Assembly (NCBI GenBank): GCA_003667865.1
Contig: CP033051.1
Coordinates: forward strand, 693,501 to 757,500
Length of the DNA: 64,000 nt
Reading direction: 5' to 3'
Source of the DNA: Rossellomorea marisflavi
Lineage (GTDB): Bacteria > Bacillota > Bacilli > Bacillales > Bacillaceae_B
Shown: positions 8,001 to 15,985 of the stretch, piece after piece
Position numbering within the stretch: position 1 is the stretch's first letter
Layout: each line of letters begins with the position of its first letter
Translations under genes and position numbers: made by a program
The notes under the pieces: model-generated
The model's database searches: none
Told to the model about the DNA's origin: nothing
Seen by the model: only the letters and a program-made list of their open reading frames with translations

Positions 8001-10214
8001 TCTAATAATGCAGATTTACAAAGCCTTCTTGTAAGTGACGGAACATTAGATCCTAGCTTCGAACACTCTAAGCTAGATTACACTTTAACCGTCGCAAATC
8101 CTGTTTCTACAATTAGCGTGACACCTGAAAGTTCAGATTCTGCAGCACGTATCACAGTTAATGAAGCTCCTGTAATTAGCAGTACCGCTTCGAATCCTAT
8201 TTCTTTAGAAATTGGAACGAACACCATTACGATTGATGTGACAGCAGAAGATGGAACAAAGAAAACCTACACATTACTTGTTAAAAGGTTATCCAATAAT
8301 GCTACGTTAGCTGGGCTTCAAGTAAGTGATGGTACAATTACGCCTGCATTTCTTTCTGACACAGTAGATTACTCAGTAGAAGTTTTAAATAACGTGTCGA
8401 CCCTATCAATAACACCAACTGTAGCGGATGTTCGTTCAACAGTGACCGTCAATGGAATTCCTGTAGCTAGTGGCGTTGCATCATCTCCAATCAGTCTGCA
8501 TGAAGGAGAAAATTCCATCACCATTCTCGTTACAGCAGAGGATGGAACGGTTCAAGCATACACAGTACTTGCTCATAGAATATCAAGCAATGCAGCATTG
8601 GATAATCTTGTATTGAATCAAGGGACAATTAAGCCTAGCTTCACTAGTGGTACCACCAATTATGAGGCAGATGTAGCATATACTGTTTCTTCATTAACAG
8701 TAACGCCAACAACCGCAAACGAGAACGCAAGTGTGATGGTCAATAATGCACCAGTGTCAAATGGACAACCAAGTAGCTCAGTTCCTTTGAATGTTGGTGC
8801 TAACACAATCACAATCATAGTAACCGCAGAAGACGGGGTCACAACAGAAACGTATGAGATTACTGTCAACAGAGCGAATCAACCTGCTAGTCCAGGGCCT
8901 ATATCAGAAAAAATAACGATTGATGTTGAGGCAGGAAATCTCGGTCAATTAGCTTCAAAAGTGACCGTCAATAGAACTAAAAATTCATCTGGCGAAGTAC
9001 GTGACGAGGTATCTTTTACAGAAGAAACAACGGCAGAAACGATTAAGAACCTGAAGAATCAAAACCAACAGAAGGCAAAAATGATTATTCCAGATCAGGA
9101 GGATATTGTAGATGAAGTCAATATTAATGTTCCGAAAAACACTACATCGCAATTTGCTGATGTAGGGATAGACCTTGAAATTCAAACACCAAATGTTACG
9201 GTTACCATTCCGAAAACGTCTCTACAGGACTTTAACAAGGATCTTTATTTTAATTTGAAGCCTGTAAAAGATCTTGAAATACAGCAAGACCTAGAAGACC
9301 GTATAAATCAAGAAACCATGGTACAAAACATCACAAAAGGAAGTCGTATTAATGTGTTAGGAAGACCGATGGAAATCCACACAAATATGCAAAGTCACCC
9401 TGTCACTCTAACATTACCTCTAAGATACGTAACAGGTAATAACACAAATATCATAAAAAACACTGTTGTTTTTATTGATCATAGTGACGGTACGAAAGAA
9501 ATAAAGAGTGGTAAGGTGATAACAAATTCTGATGGCTCACGAAGTATTGAATTTGAGATTGATGCATTTAGTACTTTTACTCCGGTGTACATGGAAGGCT
9601 GGGAAGACCAACTACATGAAGCCTATATCTCTGGCTACTCTGACAATACCTTTAGGCCAAATGCAGCAGTCACAAGAGCTCAAATGGCTGCCATGTTATC
9701 TAGAAACTTAGGCATTCAAAAATCGTTTAACTCAGTGGAGCAGTATACTGATGTAAGTTCCTCCTATTGGGCCTATAACGAAATTATGACAGTAAAAAAC
9801 GACGGAATCATGATAGGGTCAGGGGATCAATTCAAACCAGAGGCGAGCATCACTCGTGCTCAAATGGCCACGATTGTATACAGATGGGTTAAAAATGAGT
9901 GTGAAAAGGACCCTTCTTATCACTCAGAATGTTTGAGCATTAAGGAAACAACCGGCATGAACTATACTGATGTTGCAGATGATTATTGGGCAGGGATTGC
10001 AATCCATTCCATCAAAAAGCTGAAGATCATGGAAGGATACACTAACGGCACCTTTAAACCAGAGGGCAATTTAACAAGGGCTCAAGCTGTAAAAGTATTG
10101 AATCGATTGTTTAATAGAGAACCTCACGAAAGTAACTATGTCCAATCCTTTAAAGACGTCCCAACGGAACACTGGGCTTTTAGAGAAATTGAGGAAGCCG
10201 CACAAACACATTAA
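5031..10214 (+). CDS. Very large cell-surface protein: signal peptide, cadherin-like domains, SLH anchor (1727 aa)
   Basis: Secreted protein held on the cell wall. Residues 1-34 are a signal peptide ending VSA. Residues about 35-205 form a beta-rich domain. Residues about 211-305 are a cadherin-type domain (NQAPTDVILSNTEIAENEPA, DPDH, DSDGGTYS). About 306-1275 hold ten tandem repeats of roughly 95 residues, each with an N-x-x-L-x-x-L-x-x-S-x-G-x-L-x-P-x-F start and a TYTVTVNR-like end, matching the cadherin-like beta-sandwich family. About 1290-1515 is an unidentified beta-rich region. The last 200 residues contain SLH motifs (ISGYSDNTFRPNAAVTRAQM, GYTNGTFKPEGNLTRAQAV) that bind secondary wall polymer. 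It is probably an adhesin, stalk or matrix protein. The final SLH motif (FKDVPTEHWAFREIEEAAQT) stops exactly where a REP-like repeat begins, so the C-terminus may have been trimmed. Confidence 0.9.
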   Translation: MNKKSKYLISLVVIFSIFTSIFSPFARPQIVSADTVNSTINSWCTRNMESKDILCDNATDSLLVTKDYEYQSDISSIKFNLPENIPSNAHIDSATLIVTPTYVTNWSNSDTLNVVVDLPVNEQSWTISDEKNGLSGITTIKTFNKQQENIPQAIDVTKQVAKRALDSSTATFVLYTNDPEAGIALASPLMTEMHYVTSLQITYSLPVNQAPTDVILSNTEIAENEPAGTTIGLLHATDPDHNFEFTYSLSGPDADKFRIAGNTLLSNGVFDLETMSKPTYDITIMVTDSDGGTYSKNFSIQVTDKANGRLSGLSVSEGALSPSFNPGTLSYSLDIPSSSSSFTVTPSLSDLDDTITVDGTTVSSGQYSNPITIPAGGSKTVTVAVADQVTSELTEYKIMVKRFPSHNALLSALTLSHGTITPNFNSSTLNYHTTVNGSVDRITVTPVAADSTATITVNGAHLHPGAASDPIYLVAGETESIDITVTAQNGTPNTYTVNVYRQSNNTNLQDLVISEGTLSPAFEKETLQYHTRVANTVTDLTVTPTLDDTKSSMTINDVAAQNGVPSQSITLSEGANPLTIIVTSEDGSTKTYQVMVYRESSNANLSNLALSNGALDPVFASHNEHYQTNVEHTDTSISVTPTVADSNAKVEVNGVHTVSGVPSTPIPLNVGNNTILVKVTAENGSSKTYTVTVNRARSSNTNLSSLVVHGGELHPNFNPLTQSYTTSVGHAVERVTVTPAVEDSTATVIVDGVPVTSGMASAPINLAIGETKLIEVMVTAQNGVHKTYRVDVYRQSNNANLHHLSISEGMLAPIFEKETLHYHATVGNATTMVNVIPTAEDANAIVKVNGVRVLSDTQSENIMLQEGSNTVQIVVTPEDGLSKTYTITVYRLSNNANVSQLISSEGTLDPTFNPAINQYHINVGHSVTNLTLTPTLADSKATLEVNGEAVGNGVETLPIPLNVGNNTIHVDVTAEDGTLKTYTITVNRARSNNADLQSLLVSDGTLDPSFEHSKLDYTLTVANPVSTISVTPESSDSAARITVNEAPVISSTASNPISLEIGTNTITIDVTAEDGTKKTYTLLVKRLSNNATLAGLQVSDGTITPAFLSDTVDYSVEVLNNVSTLSITPTVADVRSTVTVNGIPVASGVASSPISLHEGENSITILVTAEDGTVQAYTVLAHRISSNAALDNLVLNQGTIKPSFTSGTTNYEADVAYTVSSLTVTPTTANENASVMVNNAPVSNGQPSSSVPLNVGANTITIIVTAEDGVTTETYEITVNRANQPASPGPISEKITIDVEAGNLGQLASKVTVNRTKNSSGEVRDEVSFTEETTAETIKNLKNQNQQKAKMIIPDQEDIVDEVNINVPKNTTSQFADVGIDLEIQTPNVTVTIPKTSLQDFNKDLYFNLKPVKDLEIQQDLEDRINQETMVQNITKGSRINVLGRPMEIHTNMQSHPVTLTLPLRYVTGNNTNIIKNTVVFIDHSDGTKEIKSGKVITNSDGSRSIEFEIDAFSTFTPVYMEGWEDQLHEAYISGYSDNTFRPNAAVTRAQMAAMLSRNLGIQKSFNSVEQYTDVSSSYWAYNEIMTVKNDGIMIGSGDQFKPEASITRAQMATIVYRWVKNECEKDPSYHSECLSIKETTGMNYTDVADDYWAGIAIHSIKKLKIMEGYTNGTFKPEGNLTRAQAVKVLNRLFNREPHESNYVQSFKDVPTEHWAFREIEEAAQTH

Positions 10215-10372
10215 GGAAGCGCGGGGAAGCGCGGGGACGGTTCTTGCGCTTCCCAATGTTCTTACCATTAACTTGAACGGTAGGTATAAAGGCTGTACTT
10301 AGAGACAAAAGACAGCCTCACAGATATATGTCGGGTTTGAAGCATGAAGCACGAAAAGCGTCCCCATGCTTC
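10215..10372. repeat. Inverted REP pair (BIME-like)
   Basis: A forward unit with a duplicated left arm (10215-10253) and a reverse unit (about 10346-10372, GAAGCACGAAAAGCGTCCCC) face each other across about 90 bases. The left unit begins one base after the stop codon of the surface-protein gene. Confidence 0.75.
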
Positions 10373-10384
10373 ACCACACAAATA

Positions 10385-10419
10385 ACAAAAAGAGAGTGCT
10401 AGGTGCACTCTCTTTTTGT
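10385..10419. terminator. Bidirectional rho-independent terminator
   Basis: ACAAAAAGAGAGTGC and GCACTCTCTTTTTGT form a perfect 15-base stem with a five-base loop. Its A/T runs work on both strands, and it sits between the convergent surface-protein and thiT genes. Confidence 0.85.
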
Positions 10420-10457
10420 TCATAAAATCAAAACTGACATGCGGGAACTGCCCCAGA

Positions 10458-10497
10458 GGAAGCAGCAGAACCGTCCCCACGCTTCCCCCACGCTTCC
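10458..10497 (-). repeat. REP-like dispersed repeat, reverse, next to thiT
   Basis: GGAAGCAGCAGAACCGTCCC then CACGCTTCC with a repeated CCCCACGCTTCC tail. It ends three bases before the thiT stop codon. Confidence 0.75.
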
Positions 10498-10500
10498 AGA

Positions 10501-11094
10501 CTATGAAGCCTTACGCTCATCCAACTCAACACTCGCCTGAGTTGTTTTCAGCAAACGAGGTAACGCCCCTGCAAGGAGCACAAGTACAATCGCACAAAAT
10601 ACAATGGCACCAATCATCGTTGTACCATTTGCAATCAGTGAGTACATAAAGGCCGATTGTCCTTCAGGTGCGTATTCTCCCCAGAAAATAACCCCTGCAA
10701 CAAAGTGCCAGAAATAACGTGCGACACTTCCGACCACTACACCTAACACAACCCACGAAAGTAATTTCTTGCGGTTATTTAGATTCGACTGCACAGCTTT
10801 ATAGAATAACCCCGCAAATCCAACAAACGCAAAGGCAATAAAATACTCAATGGCAAACTGAATCGGTGTTAAATAATAGACATCACCTGTCACTACTTGT
10901 AGTAATCCCCACAGGAATCCTGACACTAAAGCCATTCGTAATCCCCAGCGAAATGCTACGATAAAAATAGGAACCATTGCAAATGAAATTGAGATGGCTG
11001 GTGATAATTTAATGGATGGAAGCAAATCAAGAATTAACGCAAATGCTGCGAAAAATGATGCCTCAATCATTGGTACTAACCCCATTTTTTTCAT
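10501..11094 (-). CDS. thiT: ThiT, thiamine-binding S-component of an ECF transporter
   Basis: Integral membrane protein of about 197 residues with six predicted spans. It binds thiamine and works with the shared ECF energising module encoded elsewhere. The sequence has the ThiT pattern: LDLLPSIKLSPAISISFAMV near the N-terminus, FRWGLRMALVSGFLWGLLQV, then YYLTPIQFAIEYFIAFAFVG and SVARYFWHFVAGVIFWGEYA, which includes the aromatic binding-site region. The ATG chosen follows AAGGGGAG and lies just after a TPP riboswitch; the upstream extension of the frame would run into the riboswitch leader. Expression should fall when thiamine pyrophosphate is plentiful. It is a single-gene unit. Confidence 0.93.
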   Translation of the reverse strand: MKKMGLVPMIEASFFAAFALILDLLPSIKLSPAISISFAMVPIFIVAFRWGLRMALVSGFLWGLLQVVTGDVYYLTPIQFAIEYFIAFAFVGFAGLFYKAVQSNLNNRKKLLSWVVLGVVVGSVARYFWHFVAGVIFWGEYAPEGQSAFMYSLIANGTTMIGAIVFCAIVLVLLAGALPRLLKTTQASVELDERKAS

Positions 11095-11142
11095 AAAAAA
11101 ATCTCCCCTTAATCCAAGTTGTAGAACGACAACCCCAAGGGA
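11095..11142 (-). terminator. Riboswitch expression-platform terminator of thiT
   Basis: Downstream of the TPP aptamer, TCCCTTGGGGTTGT can pair with ACAACTTGGATTAAGGGGA, followed by a run of seven U residues and then the start codon. The 3' arm holds the AAGGGGAG ribosome binding site, so folding would block both transcription and translation. Confidence 0.7.
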
Positions 11143-11187
11143 GAACATGAAAAGAGACGAGCAGAAAACAATGCCCATCCATCCACA

Positions 11188-11262
11188 TCCCTGCGCTAGC
11201 ATTAACTAACAGGTTCAAAGGGTCAGAACATCAACTGTTCACTCTCAGCAAATTGCTCCCCT
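11188..11262 (-). promoter_or_regulatory. TPP riboswitch (THI element)
   Basis: On the minus strand the leader reads GGGGAGC, then GCTGAGAGTGAA, then CTGACCCTTTGAACCTG, then TAATGCTAGCGCAGGGA. These are the conserved blocks of the thiamine-pyrophosphate aptamer (CUGAGA, ACCCUUUGAACCUGA, and the closing GCGCAGGGA). It sits directly upstream of thiT. A TATAAT-like -10 box at 11292-11297 would start transcription about 25 bases before it. Confidence 0.96.
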
Positions 11263-11383
11263 TGTGGTTCCGCACTATGTAATTCATTACGATTATAACG
11301 CATACTATAGGAATATACTATACTTTTAAAGGAAATATTCCCCATAACTGATCACTCAATAAAAGAAGAGCCAACCGCTCCCC

Positions 11384-11920
11384 CTATTCCTCTATTTCAT
11401 ATGCTTTATATTTTTCCCAAACATAATGAGACATTCCAGAATCAACATTGGATAGCTCTTCATACCATACCAAGTCATCCTTACCCAGCTCTTCTTCAAT
11501 ATGAACCAGAATATCTTTTAGAACCCTAACCGCTTCATCAATCTCCTTTTTGTGATTACCTAGTGCTGCTTCATTATTTACATTCACTCTTAATAAATGA
11601 TAGTCTTCTATCACCGAGTCTAAAAGCATGCCTATAGACGAAACCATCCCATTCATTCTATGGAATTCCCCACTTAATTTGCTTAGTTCGCCTCTTTGCC
11701 ATTCTAAAGCAATACCACCATTTTGTTCTTTCAACACCTTGATCCACTGCTCAGTCGTCCCCTCCTCTAGTTCATGGAGAGTCTTTCTAACAGCAAATTT
11801 ATAATCAGAGCCCATTGCCGATTTATACCCTTGGACTTCTTTAAAAAGAAGATAGTTTCCCAGTAGCGAACTACAACAAATGATTATGATGACGTATACC
11901 AATATTTTAGATTTATTCAT
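11384..11920 (-). CDS. Hypothetical membrane-anchored protein (178 aa)
   Basis: I recognise no family. The N-terminus (residues 5-25, LVYVIIIICCSSLLGNYLLF) is a single membrane anchor or uncleaved signal. The rest is soluble, helical and charged, with coiled-coil character (ALEWQRGELSKLSGEFHRMN, then KKEIDEAVRVLKDILVHIEE), and would face outward. There are two Cys in the anchor but no clear lipobox. AAGGGGGAG eight bases before the ATG is a good ribosome binding site. It stands alone between thiT and an acyltransferase gene, all on the same strand but spaced apart. Confidence 0.7.
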   Translation of the reverse strand: MNKSKILVYVIIIICCSSLLGNYLLFKEVQGYKSAMGSDYKFAVRKTLHELEEGTTEQWIKVLKEQNGGIALEWQRGELSKLSGEFHRMNGMVSSIGMLLDSVIEDYHLLRVNVNNEAALGNHKKEIDEAVRVLKDILVHIEEELGKDDLVWYEELSNVDSGMSHYVWEKYKAYEIEE

Positions 11921-12074
11921 ACTCTCCCCCTTGATAATCCCTTAATTAGATTACTTCTCTAACTAAGACCACGAATCCTACAATTTTCTAAAATTAATTG
12001 GGTAGTCTCAATGTGGGAAGGGGACGGCTAAAAGAAACGGACAAGGGACATCTCCCCTGCCCTACTATGGCATA

Positions 12075-13082
12075 TTACTTCCACCCAAATGTATTGTAAA
12101 ATCGCCTCAAGTTCGTCACCCGCAACTCAATAAAAGGCTGGGCAATTGTCTTAACGAAATTTGTAGAAAGAATGAGCGTTACCAACACAGAAAGAGTAAT
12201 TAACAAAAAGATACTTTGATAATCATTCATCCAATCTAGCACATCACTTTTTCTAAAGTACTGAATAATAAAACCATGCAACAAATAAACATAGAACGTT
12301 CTTGTACCCCAGTCGGTAAAAATAAGCCGTCTATTTGGCACTAGGGATAGAATGCTAAAGCTGGTCACTAACGTAATCGCATAAAATCCTAATCGAATTC
12401 CAGCATCTAAGATAGACACATCTCCAAAATACGAATAAGGCTTTGAACCGAACAACCAAGTGTAATTAAAATCAATGAAGAAATAACAAGTAAAGGTAAT
12501 CAGAAGCAGGCTCACCGATATTACTCGTGCTCGAGCTGTCGTAATCCTCGTGAAAAACTCCCGATCAAAATAATAGCCAAGTAGAAACAAAGGAAAGAAT
12601 ACAAACGTCCTTGATAAACTTAGGTAGTTACTAATTCCATCCACATACCCTATTAAAATACCAATCACAAAAGCAAGTGTGATTGCTGAGATCACATGTA
12701 ACCTTTTGAACACTAACAATAGTAGGTTCCAGAAGAACAAACTAATTAAGAACCACAACGACCAATGTGGATCTAGTGGATCAAGAACCATACTGCCTTT
12801 CTGTTCGATAAAGAAATAGTATGCTGAATAAATTCCTTGGAAAATTAAATACGGAAAGATTAATTTTTTGAACACTTTTACGACATAGCCAGGCTTGTGA
12901 ATTCCTTTTGCAAAGTAACCTGATATTAAAATGAATGCGGGCATATGAAAGGTATACACAAACTTGTATACATTGAGCATAAACGAATTGTCATCAATAA
13001 AAGAGCGGATTACGTGTCCAAATACGACTAAAAAGATCAATAGAAATTTAGCATTATCAAAATAACTATCTCGTTTCTCCAT
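12075..13082 (-). CDS. Membrane acyltransferase family 3 protein
   Basis: A roughly 335-residue, ten-span membrane protein of the acyltransferase-3 / fucose 4-O-acetylase type. Such proteins move acetyl or other acyl groups onto cell-surface sugars or peptidoglycan. It opens with RDSYFDNAKFLLIFLVVFGH, whose His is the conserved catalytic residue, and has VYTFHMPAFILISGYFAKG, the second family motif. DPHWSLWFLISLFFWNLLL follows. The chosen ATG has AAGGTG six bases upstream; a GTG three codons earlier lies inside that ribosome binding site. The substrate is unknown. The van serine racemase gene further right also contains a domain of this fold, but the two are not linked. Confidence 0.87.
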   Translation of the reverse strand: MEKRDSYFDNAKFLLIFLVVFGHVIRSFIDDNSFMLNVYKFVYTFHMPAFILISGYFAKGIHKPGYVVKVFKKLIFPYLIFQGIYSAYYFFIEQKGSMVLDPLDPHWSLWFLISLFFWNLLLLVFKRLHVISAITLAFVIGILIGYVDGISNYLSLSRTFVFFPLFLLGYYFDREFFTRITTARARVISVSLLLITFTCYFFIDFNYTWLFGSKPYSYFGDVSILDAGIRLGFYAITLVTSFSILSLVPNRRLIFTDWGTRTFYVYLLHGFIIQYFRKSDVLDWMNDYQSIFLLITLSVLVTLILSTNFVKTIAQPFIELRVTNLRRFYNTFGWK

Positions 13083-13465
13083 CTGTATCACCTTTTTCTT
13101 GTTGAATAAATACGACTGCTGAAATAACCTCTCCGTTTGAATGACTCACCTTTACCCACGGCCTTCACATTTTAAAACAGAAAAACGATAATGAAAGGCT
13201 TTTAAAATGTTTGTTAGAGAGTTGTTACGCACCTGTAACCGGCGTTAACAAATGTCACGTAGACTAGTTCCTATGAAGCAGAACAGATGGTTCAAAAATA
13301 AAAAGATTCACTAGAGACATAGAAAACTCTAGTGAATCTTTTTTCGAATGTTTTGTGCAATTTCAACCAGTATTATCCAATAAAATGAAACCAATCCTAA
13401 CCTAAAACGTATATACTATATATAAAGAAAGATTATTTTATAACGAAACAGAATGGGGAGTATGT
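13083..13465. other. Divergent intergenic region with an orphan hairpin
   Basis: It lies between two genes that point away from each other. Apart from the hairpin at 13301-13344 I see only AT-rich sequence, with TTATTTTATAACG and GGGGAG close to the rightward gene. Confidence 0.5.
13301..13344 (+). terminator. Terminator-like hairpin in a divergent promoter region
   Basis: AAAAGATTCACTAGAG and CTCTAGTGAATCTTTT pair perfectly over 16 bases, followed by TT. No gene on the plus strand ends here, so it may terminate a small RNA or be the remnant of a lost gene. Confidence 0.65.
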
Positions 13466-13945
13466 ATGAATGTAGCAGATACTTTATGGCCATATATTCT
13501 AGTCTTTATATTGGCAGCCGTACCTTTTTTTGAGGCATATGGTATCATTCCGCTTGCGATACTAGCGGGCTTATCACCAGTACCTGTCGTGATTCTTGGG
13601 CTTGTCGGAAATATTGCAACAGTACTCGTGGTCATCTTGTTTATAAACAAGATTAAGGAATGGCGAAAGAGGAAGAGAAAAGGGGAAGAAAAAGAACCAA
13701 ATAAACGAACGATAAGAGCACAAAACCTATGGAAAAAGTACGGGTTACCAGGATTAGCATTCATCGGTCCATTATTAGTCGGCAGCCACCTTACTGCGTT
13801 TATGAGCTTAACATTAGGTGGAACGAAAAAAAGAACCGCTTTTTGGATGACGGCCAGCATTGTCGTATGGAGCATAACCTTTACCATCTTAGCTTATTAT
13901 GGTGTGGATTTATTAGGTTACGAGCATCGCAATTTCTTTGAATAG
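13466..13945 (+). CDS. Small multidrug export family protein
   Basis: A 159-residue membrane protein matching the Sm_multidrug_ex family of small putative exporters related to DedA-like folds. It has the re-entrant-type N-terminus AAVPFFEAYGIIPLAILAGL, a basic cytoplasmic loop (KEWRKRKRKGEEKE), and the second conserved block YGLPGLAFIGPLLVGSHLTA. A last span ends before YYGVDLLGYEHRN. Length fits the family. GGGGAG before the ATG is the ribosome binding site. It is monocistronic, and its stop codon is immediately followed by a REP-like repeat. The transported molecule is not known for this family. Confidence 0.83.
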   Translation: MNVADTLWPYILVFILAAVPFFEAYGIIPLAILAGLSPVPVVILGLVGNIATVLVVILFINKIKEWRKRKRKGEEKEPNKRTIRAQNLWKKYGLPGLAFIGPLLVGSHLTAFMSLTLGGTKKRTAFWMTASIVVWSITFTILAYYGVDLLGYEHRNFFE

Positions 13946-13947
13946 TA

Positions 13948-14109
13948 GGAAGCGTGGGGTAGGAAGCGTGGGGACGGTTCTTGCGCTTCCTGAATAGATG
14001 CGCGTCAGAAAAATTATGCAAGGAAGTTATTATATTTGCCTATGCAACTATTAAAACTCTAGACATTGGTGCTTGGATTAGGAAGCAGGAGATACGTCCC
14101 CTCGCTTCC
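13948..14109. repeat. Inverted REP pair with conserved spacer (type A composite)
   Basis: Forward unit with duplicated arm (13948-13990), spacer of about 90 bases, reverse unit (14081-14109). The spacer is shared with the composite at 22606-22733. Common blocks are GAATAGAT/AAATAGAT, GGAAGTT, TTTGCCTATGCA, CTATTAAAA and CTAGACATTG, so the whole composite and not only the ends has been copied. Confidence 0.8.
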
Positions 14110-14125
14110 CCAAGAACCAAACACG

Positions 14126-15055
14126 TTATCCATTCCACTCAACCAAAATTCGCTCAGCAATCTTCTCTGCCGAAAGTCCATGAAAGTCTAATAGTTCCTG
14201 GTCTTTCCCACATCCACTATATTCATCTCTCACTCCAATTCGATGTAGTCTTTTTGGAGCTTCCTCCGAGAAAATTTCGCTTACGATGCTTCCCAGTCCT
14301 CCAGTGATGTAATGCTCTTCTACTGTAAGAACCAGCTTCACTCTAGAAGCTTGTTCTAAAATCACCTTACGATCAATTGGTTTAATCGTTGGCAGGTGCA
14401 GAACAGAAACTGACAGTCCTTCAAGTAAACGAGATGCTTTCATGACACGATCAGTCATACTTCCGGTTGTAATAATAAGTACGTCTGACCCTTCCTGCAG
14501 CAACTTACCTTTCCCAATCACAAACGGCTCATCCTCTGTGACCGTATCAAGATCCCCGGCCCTTGATAACCGCAAGTAAACAGGATGATTATATTCCTGA
14601 ATCGCTTCCATCGCTCGCCTAGTTTCCAATGAATCAGCAGGTGCAATAACCGTCATGTTTGGCAGCATCCTCATAAGGCCAATATCATCTAACGAATGAT
14701 GTGTCTTCCCTGTATTACTAGTTAACAAACCACTATAAGCACCCACAAGGACGACAGGTAATCCAGGCTGATCGACACTGACCACAATTTGATCGAGTGC
14801 TCGCTTCGTGAGGAAGGTGGCAAAGCTGCACACCCACGGCTTCAAACCAACCGTTGCCATCCCTGCTGCCACACCTATCATATTCTGCTCAGCAATTCCC
14901 ATTTGATAAAAGGACCCCTCAGCAACACTTTCAACCATTCCTATTCTAGTAGAATTTCCCAAGTCCCCATCAAGAGCCACCACACATTTATCTTGTTTAG
15001 CAAATGCCGATAGCGTCTGACCGAATACATCTCGCATTGCTTCTCGTTTTGCCAT
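14126..15055 (-). CDS. Transketolase, C-terminal subunit (TktC-like)
   Basis: The pyrimidine-binding and C-terminal half of a two-subunit transketolase, which with the N-terminal half moves two-carbon units between sugar phosphates using thiamine diphosphate. GIAEQNMIGVAAGMATVGLK holds the conserved Glu that activates the cofactor. SFATFLTKRALDQIVVSV follows, and the C-terminal domain has VEEHYITGGLGSIVSE. Split transketolases are common in Firmicutes sugar operons. The start ATG overlaps the stop of the N-terminal subunit gene (TAATG), so the two are translationally coupled. It is the last gene of the PTS operon. A REP pair follows its stop. Confidence 0.92.
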   Translation of the reverse strand: MAKREAMRDVFGQTLSAFAKQDKCVVALDGDLGNSTRIGMVESVAEGSFYQMGIAEQNMIGVAAGMATVGLKPWVCSFATFLTKRALDQIVVSVDQPGLPVVLVGAYSGLLTSNTGKTHHSLDDIGLMRMLPNMTVIAPADSLETRRAMEAIQEYNHPVYLRLSRAGDLDTVTEDEPFVIGKGKLLQEGSDVLIITTGSMTDRVMKASRLLEGLSVSVLHLPTIKPIDRKVILEQASRVKLVLTVEEHYITGGLGSIVSEIFSEEAPKRLHRIGVRDEYSGCGKDQELLDFHGLSAEKIAERILVEWNG

Positions 15056-15888
15056 TAGGACTTCACCCCCAATTCATCCATTGCTTGTTCATATTCCTCT
15101 TTCGTTGGTGCCTTTGAATGCCATTCATATTGATTTTCCATAAAATTCACACCCTTACCCTTCACGGTGTGGGCGATGATTATTTTTGGCAGTCCATTCT
15201 TAGCTGCCTTTGCCTCTTGCATAGCACCCAATAGCTCCTTAAAGCAATGTCCATCCACTTCCCAAACATCCCACCCAAATGCTTTCCACTTTTCTGCAGC
15301 ATTATTTTCGGGTGACCTTCTTAACTCTCCATCGTCTTTCCAACCAAATTGTTGCAGCTTATTATAGTCCAAAATCGCAATAAGCTGGTCGAGTTCATAC
15401 TTTCGTGCCGTATCGGCCGCTTCCCATATTTGCCCTTCCTGTGATTCACCGTCACCAATGACAACATACGTGTAAAATGAATGACCAATATGCTTAGCCC
15501 CGAGAGCCATTCCAACACCTGCAGATAACCCTTGACCTAATGATCCTGTTGAAAAATCAAGCGCATTTAGCTTCGTCATATCAGGATGTGCTTGTAAACG
15601 GGAACCAAGGTCATCAAAGGTTATCAGTTCTTCCTTAGAAAAATATCCACGCTCCGCAAGAGTTACATAAAGAGCAATTGCCGAATGCCCTTTCGACAGA
15701 ATAAATCGATCTCGTTCTGGTTCATTAACATGACTAGGATCAATATTCATTTCAGAAAAAAACAACCCGACCAAAATATCCGTTACAGATAGTGGCCCAC
15801 CCAGATGTCCCTGTTGTTTGACATAAACGGTTTCAATTATTCCCCGTCTTACATTATTAGCGATTTCCTCAAGCTTAGTAATCTCCAC
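15055..15888 (-). CDS. Transketolase, N-terminal subunit (TktN-like)
   Basis: The thiamine-diphosphate-binding half of a split transketolase (277 residues). The GDG...N cofactor motif is present as GDGESQEGQIWEA ending in ILDYNKLQQFG. KQGHLGGPLSVTDILVGLFF and RFILSKGHSAIALYV are typical of the N-terminal domain, and VKGKGVNFMENQYEWHSKAP is typical of its end. I use a GTG start eight bases after GGAGG. It follows the PTS membrane subunit gene, with a strong hairpin between. It needs the next gene's product to be active. Its likely job is feeding the imported sugar phosphate into the pentose phosphate pathway. Confidence 0.92.
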   Translation of the reverse strand: MEITKLEEIANNVRRGIIETVYVKQQGHLGGPLSVTDILVGLFFSEMNIDPSHVNEPERDRFILSKGHSAIALYVTLAERGYFSKEELITFDDLGSRLQAHPDMTKLNALDFSTGSLGQGLSAGVGMALGAKHIGHSFYTYVVIGDGESQEGQIWEAADTARKYELDQLIAILDYNKLQQFGWKDDGELRRSPENNAAEKWKAFGWDVWEVDGHCFKELLGAMQEAKAAKNGLPKIIIAHTVKGKGVNFMENQYEWHSKAPTKEEYEQAMDELGVKS

Positions 15889-15911
15889 ATGATTTACCTC
15901 CCTTAATGAAG

Positions 15912-15953
15912 GAAAGTAAAGATAAGAGTAGTGCTGTCATTATCTTTACTTTC
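15912..15953 (-). promoter_or_regulatory. Intercistronic hairpin between PTS and transketolase genes
   Basis: GAAAGTAAAGATAA and TTATCTTTACTTTC form a perfect 14-base stem around a 14-base loop. No long U-run follows, and GGAGG of the next gene lies just beyond. It is more likely an mRNA-stabilising or partial-termination element than a full terminator, giving different levels of transporter and enzyme. Confidence 0.6.
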
Positions 15954-15985
15954 GATTCATCCTATTTGGTTACGAAACTATGAGT

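Noticed and set aside
13438..13887. 149-codon minus-strand frame over the small exporter gene
   Set aside because: The plus-strand frame matches a known family and has a ribosome binding site; this one does not.
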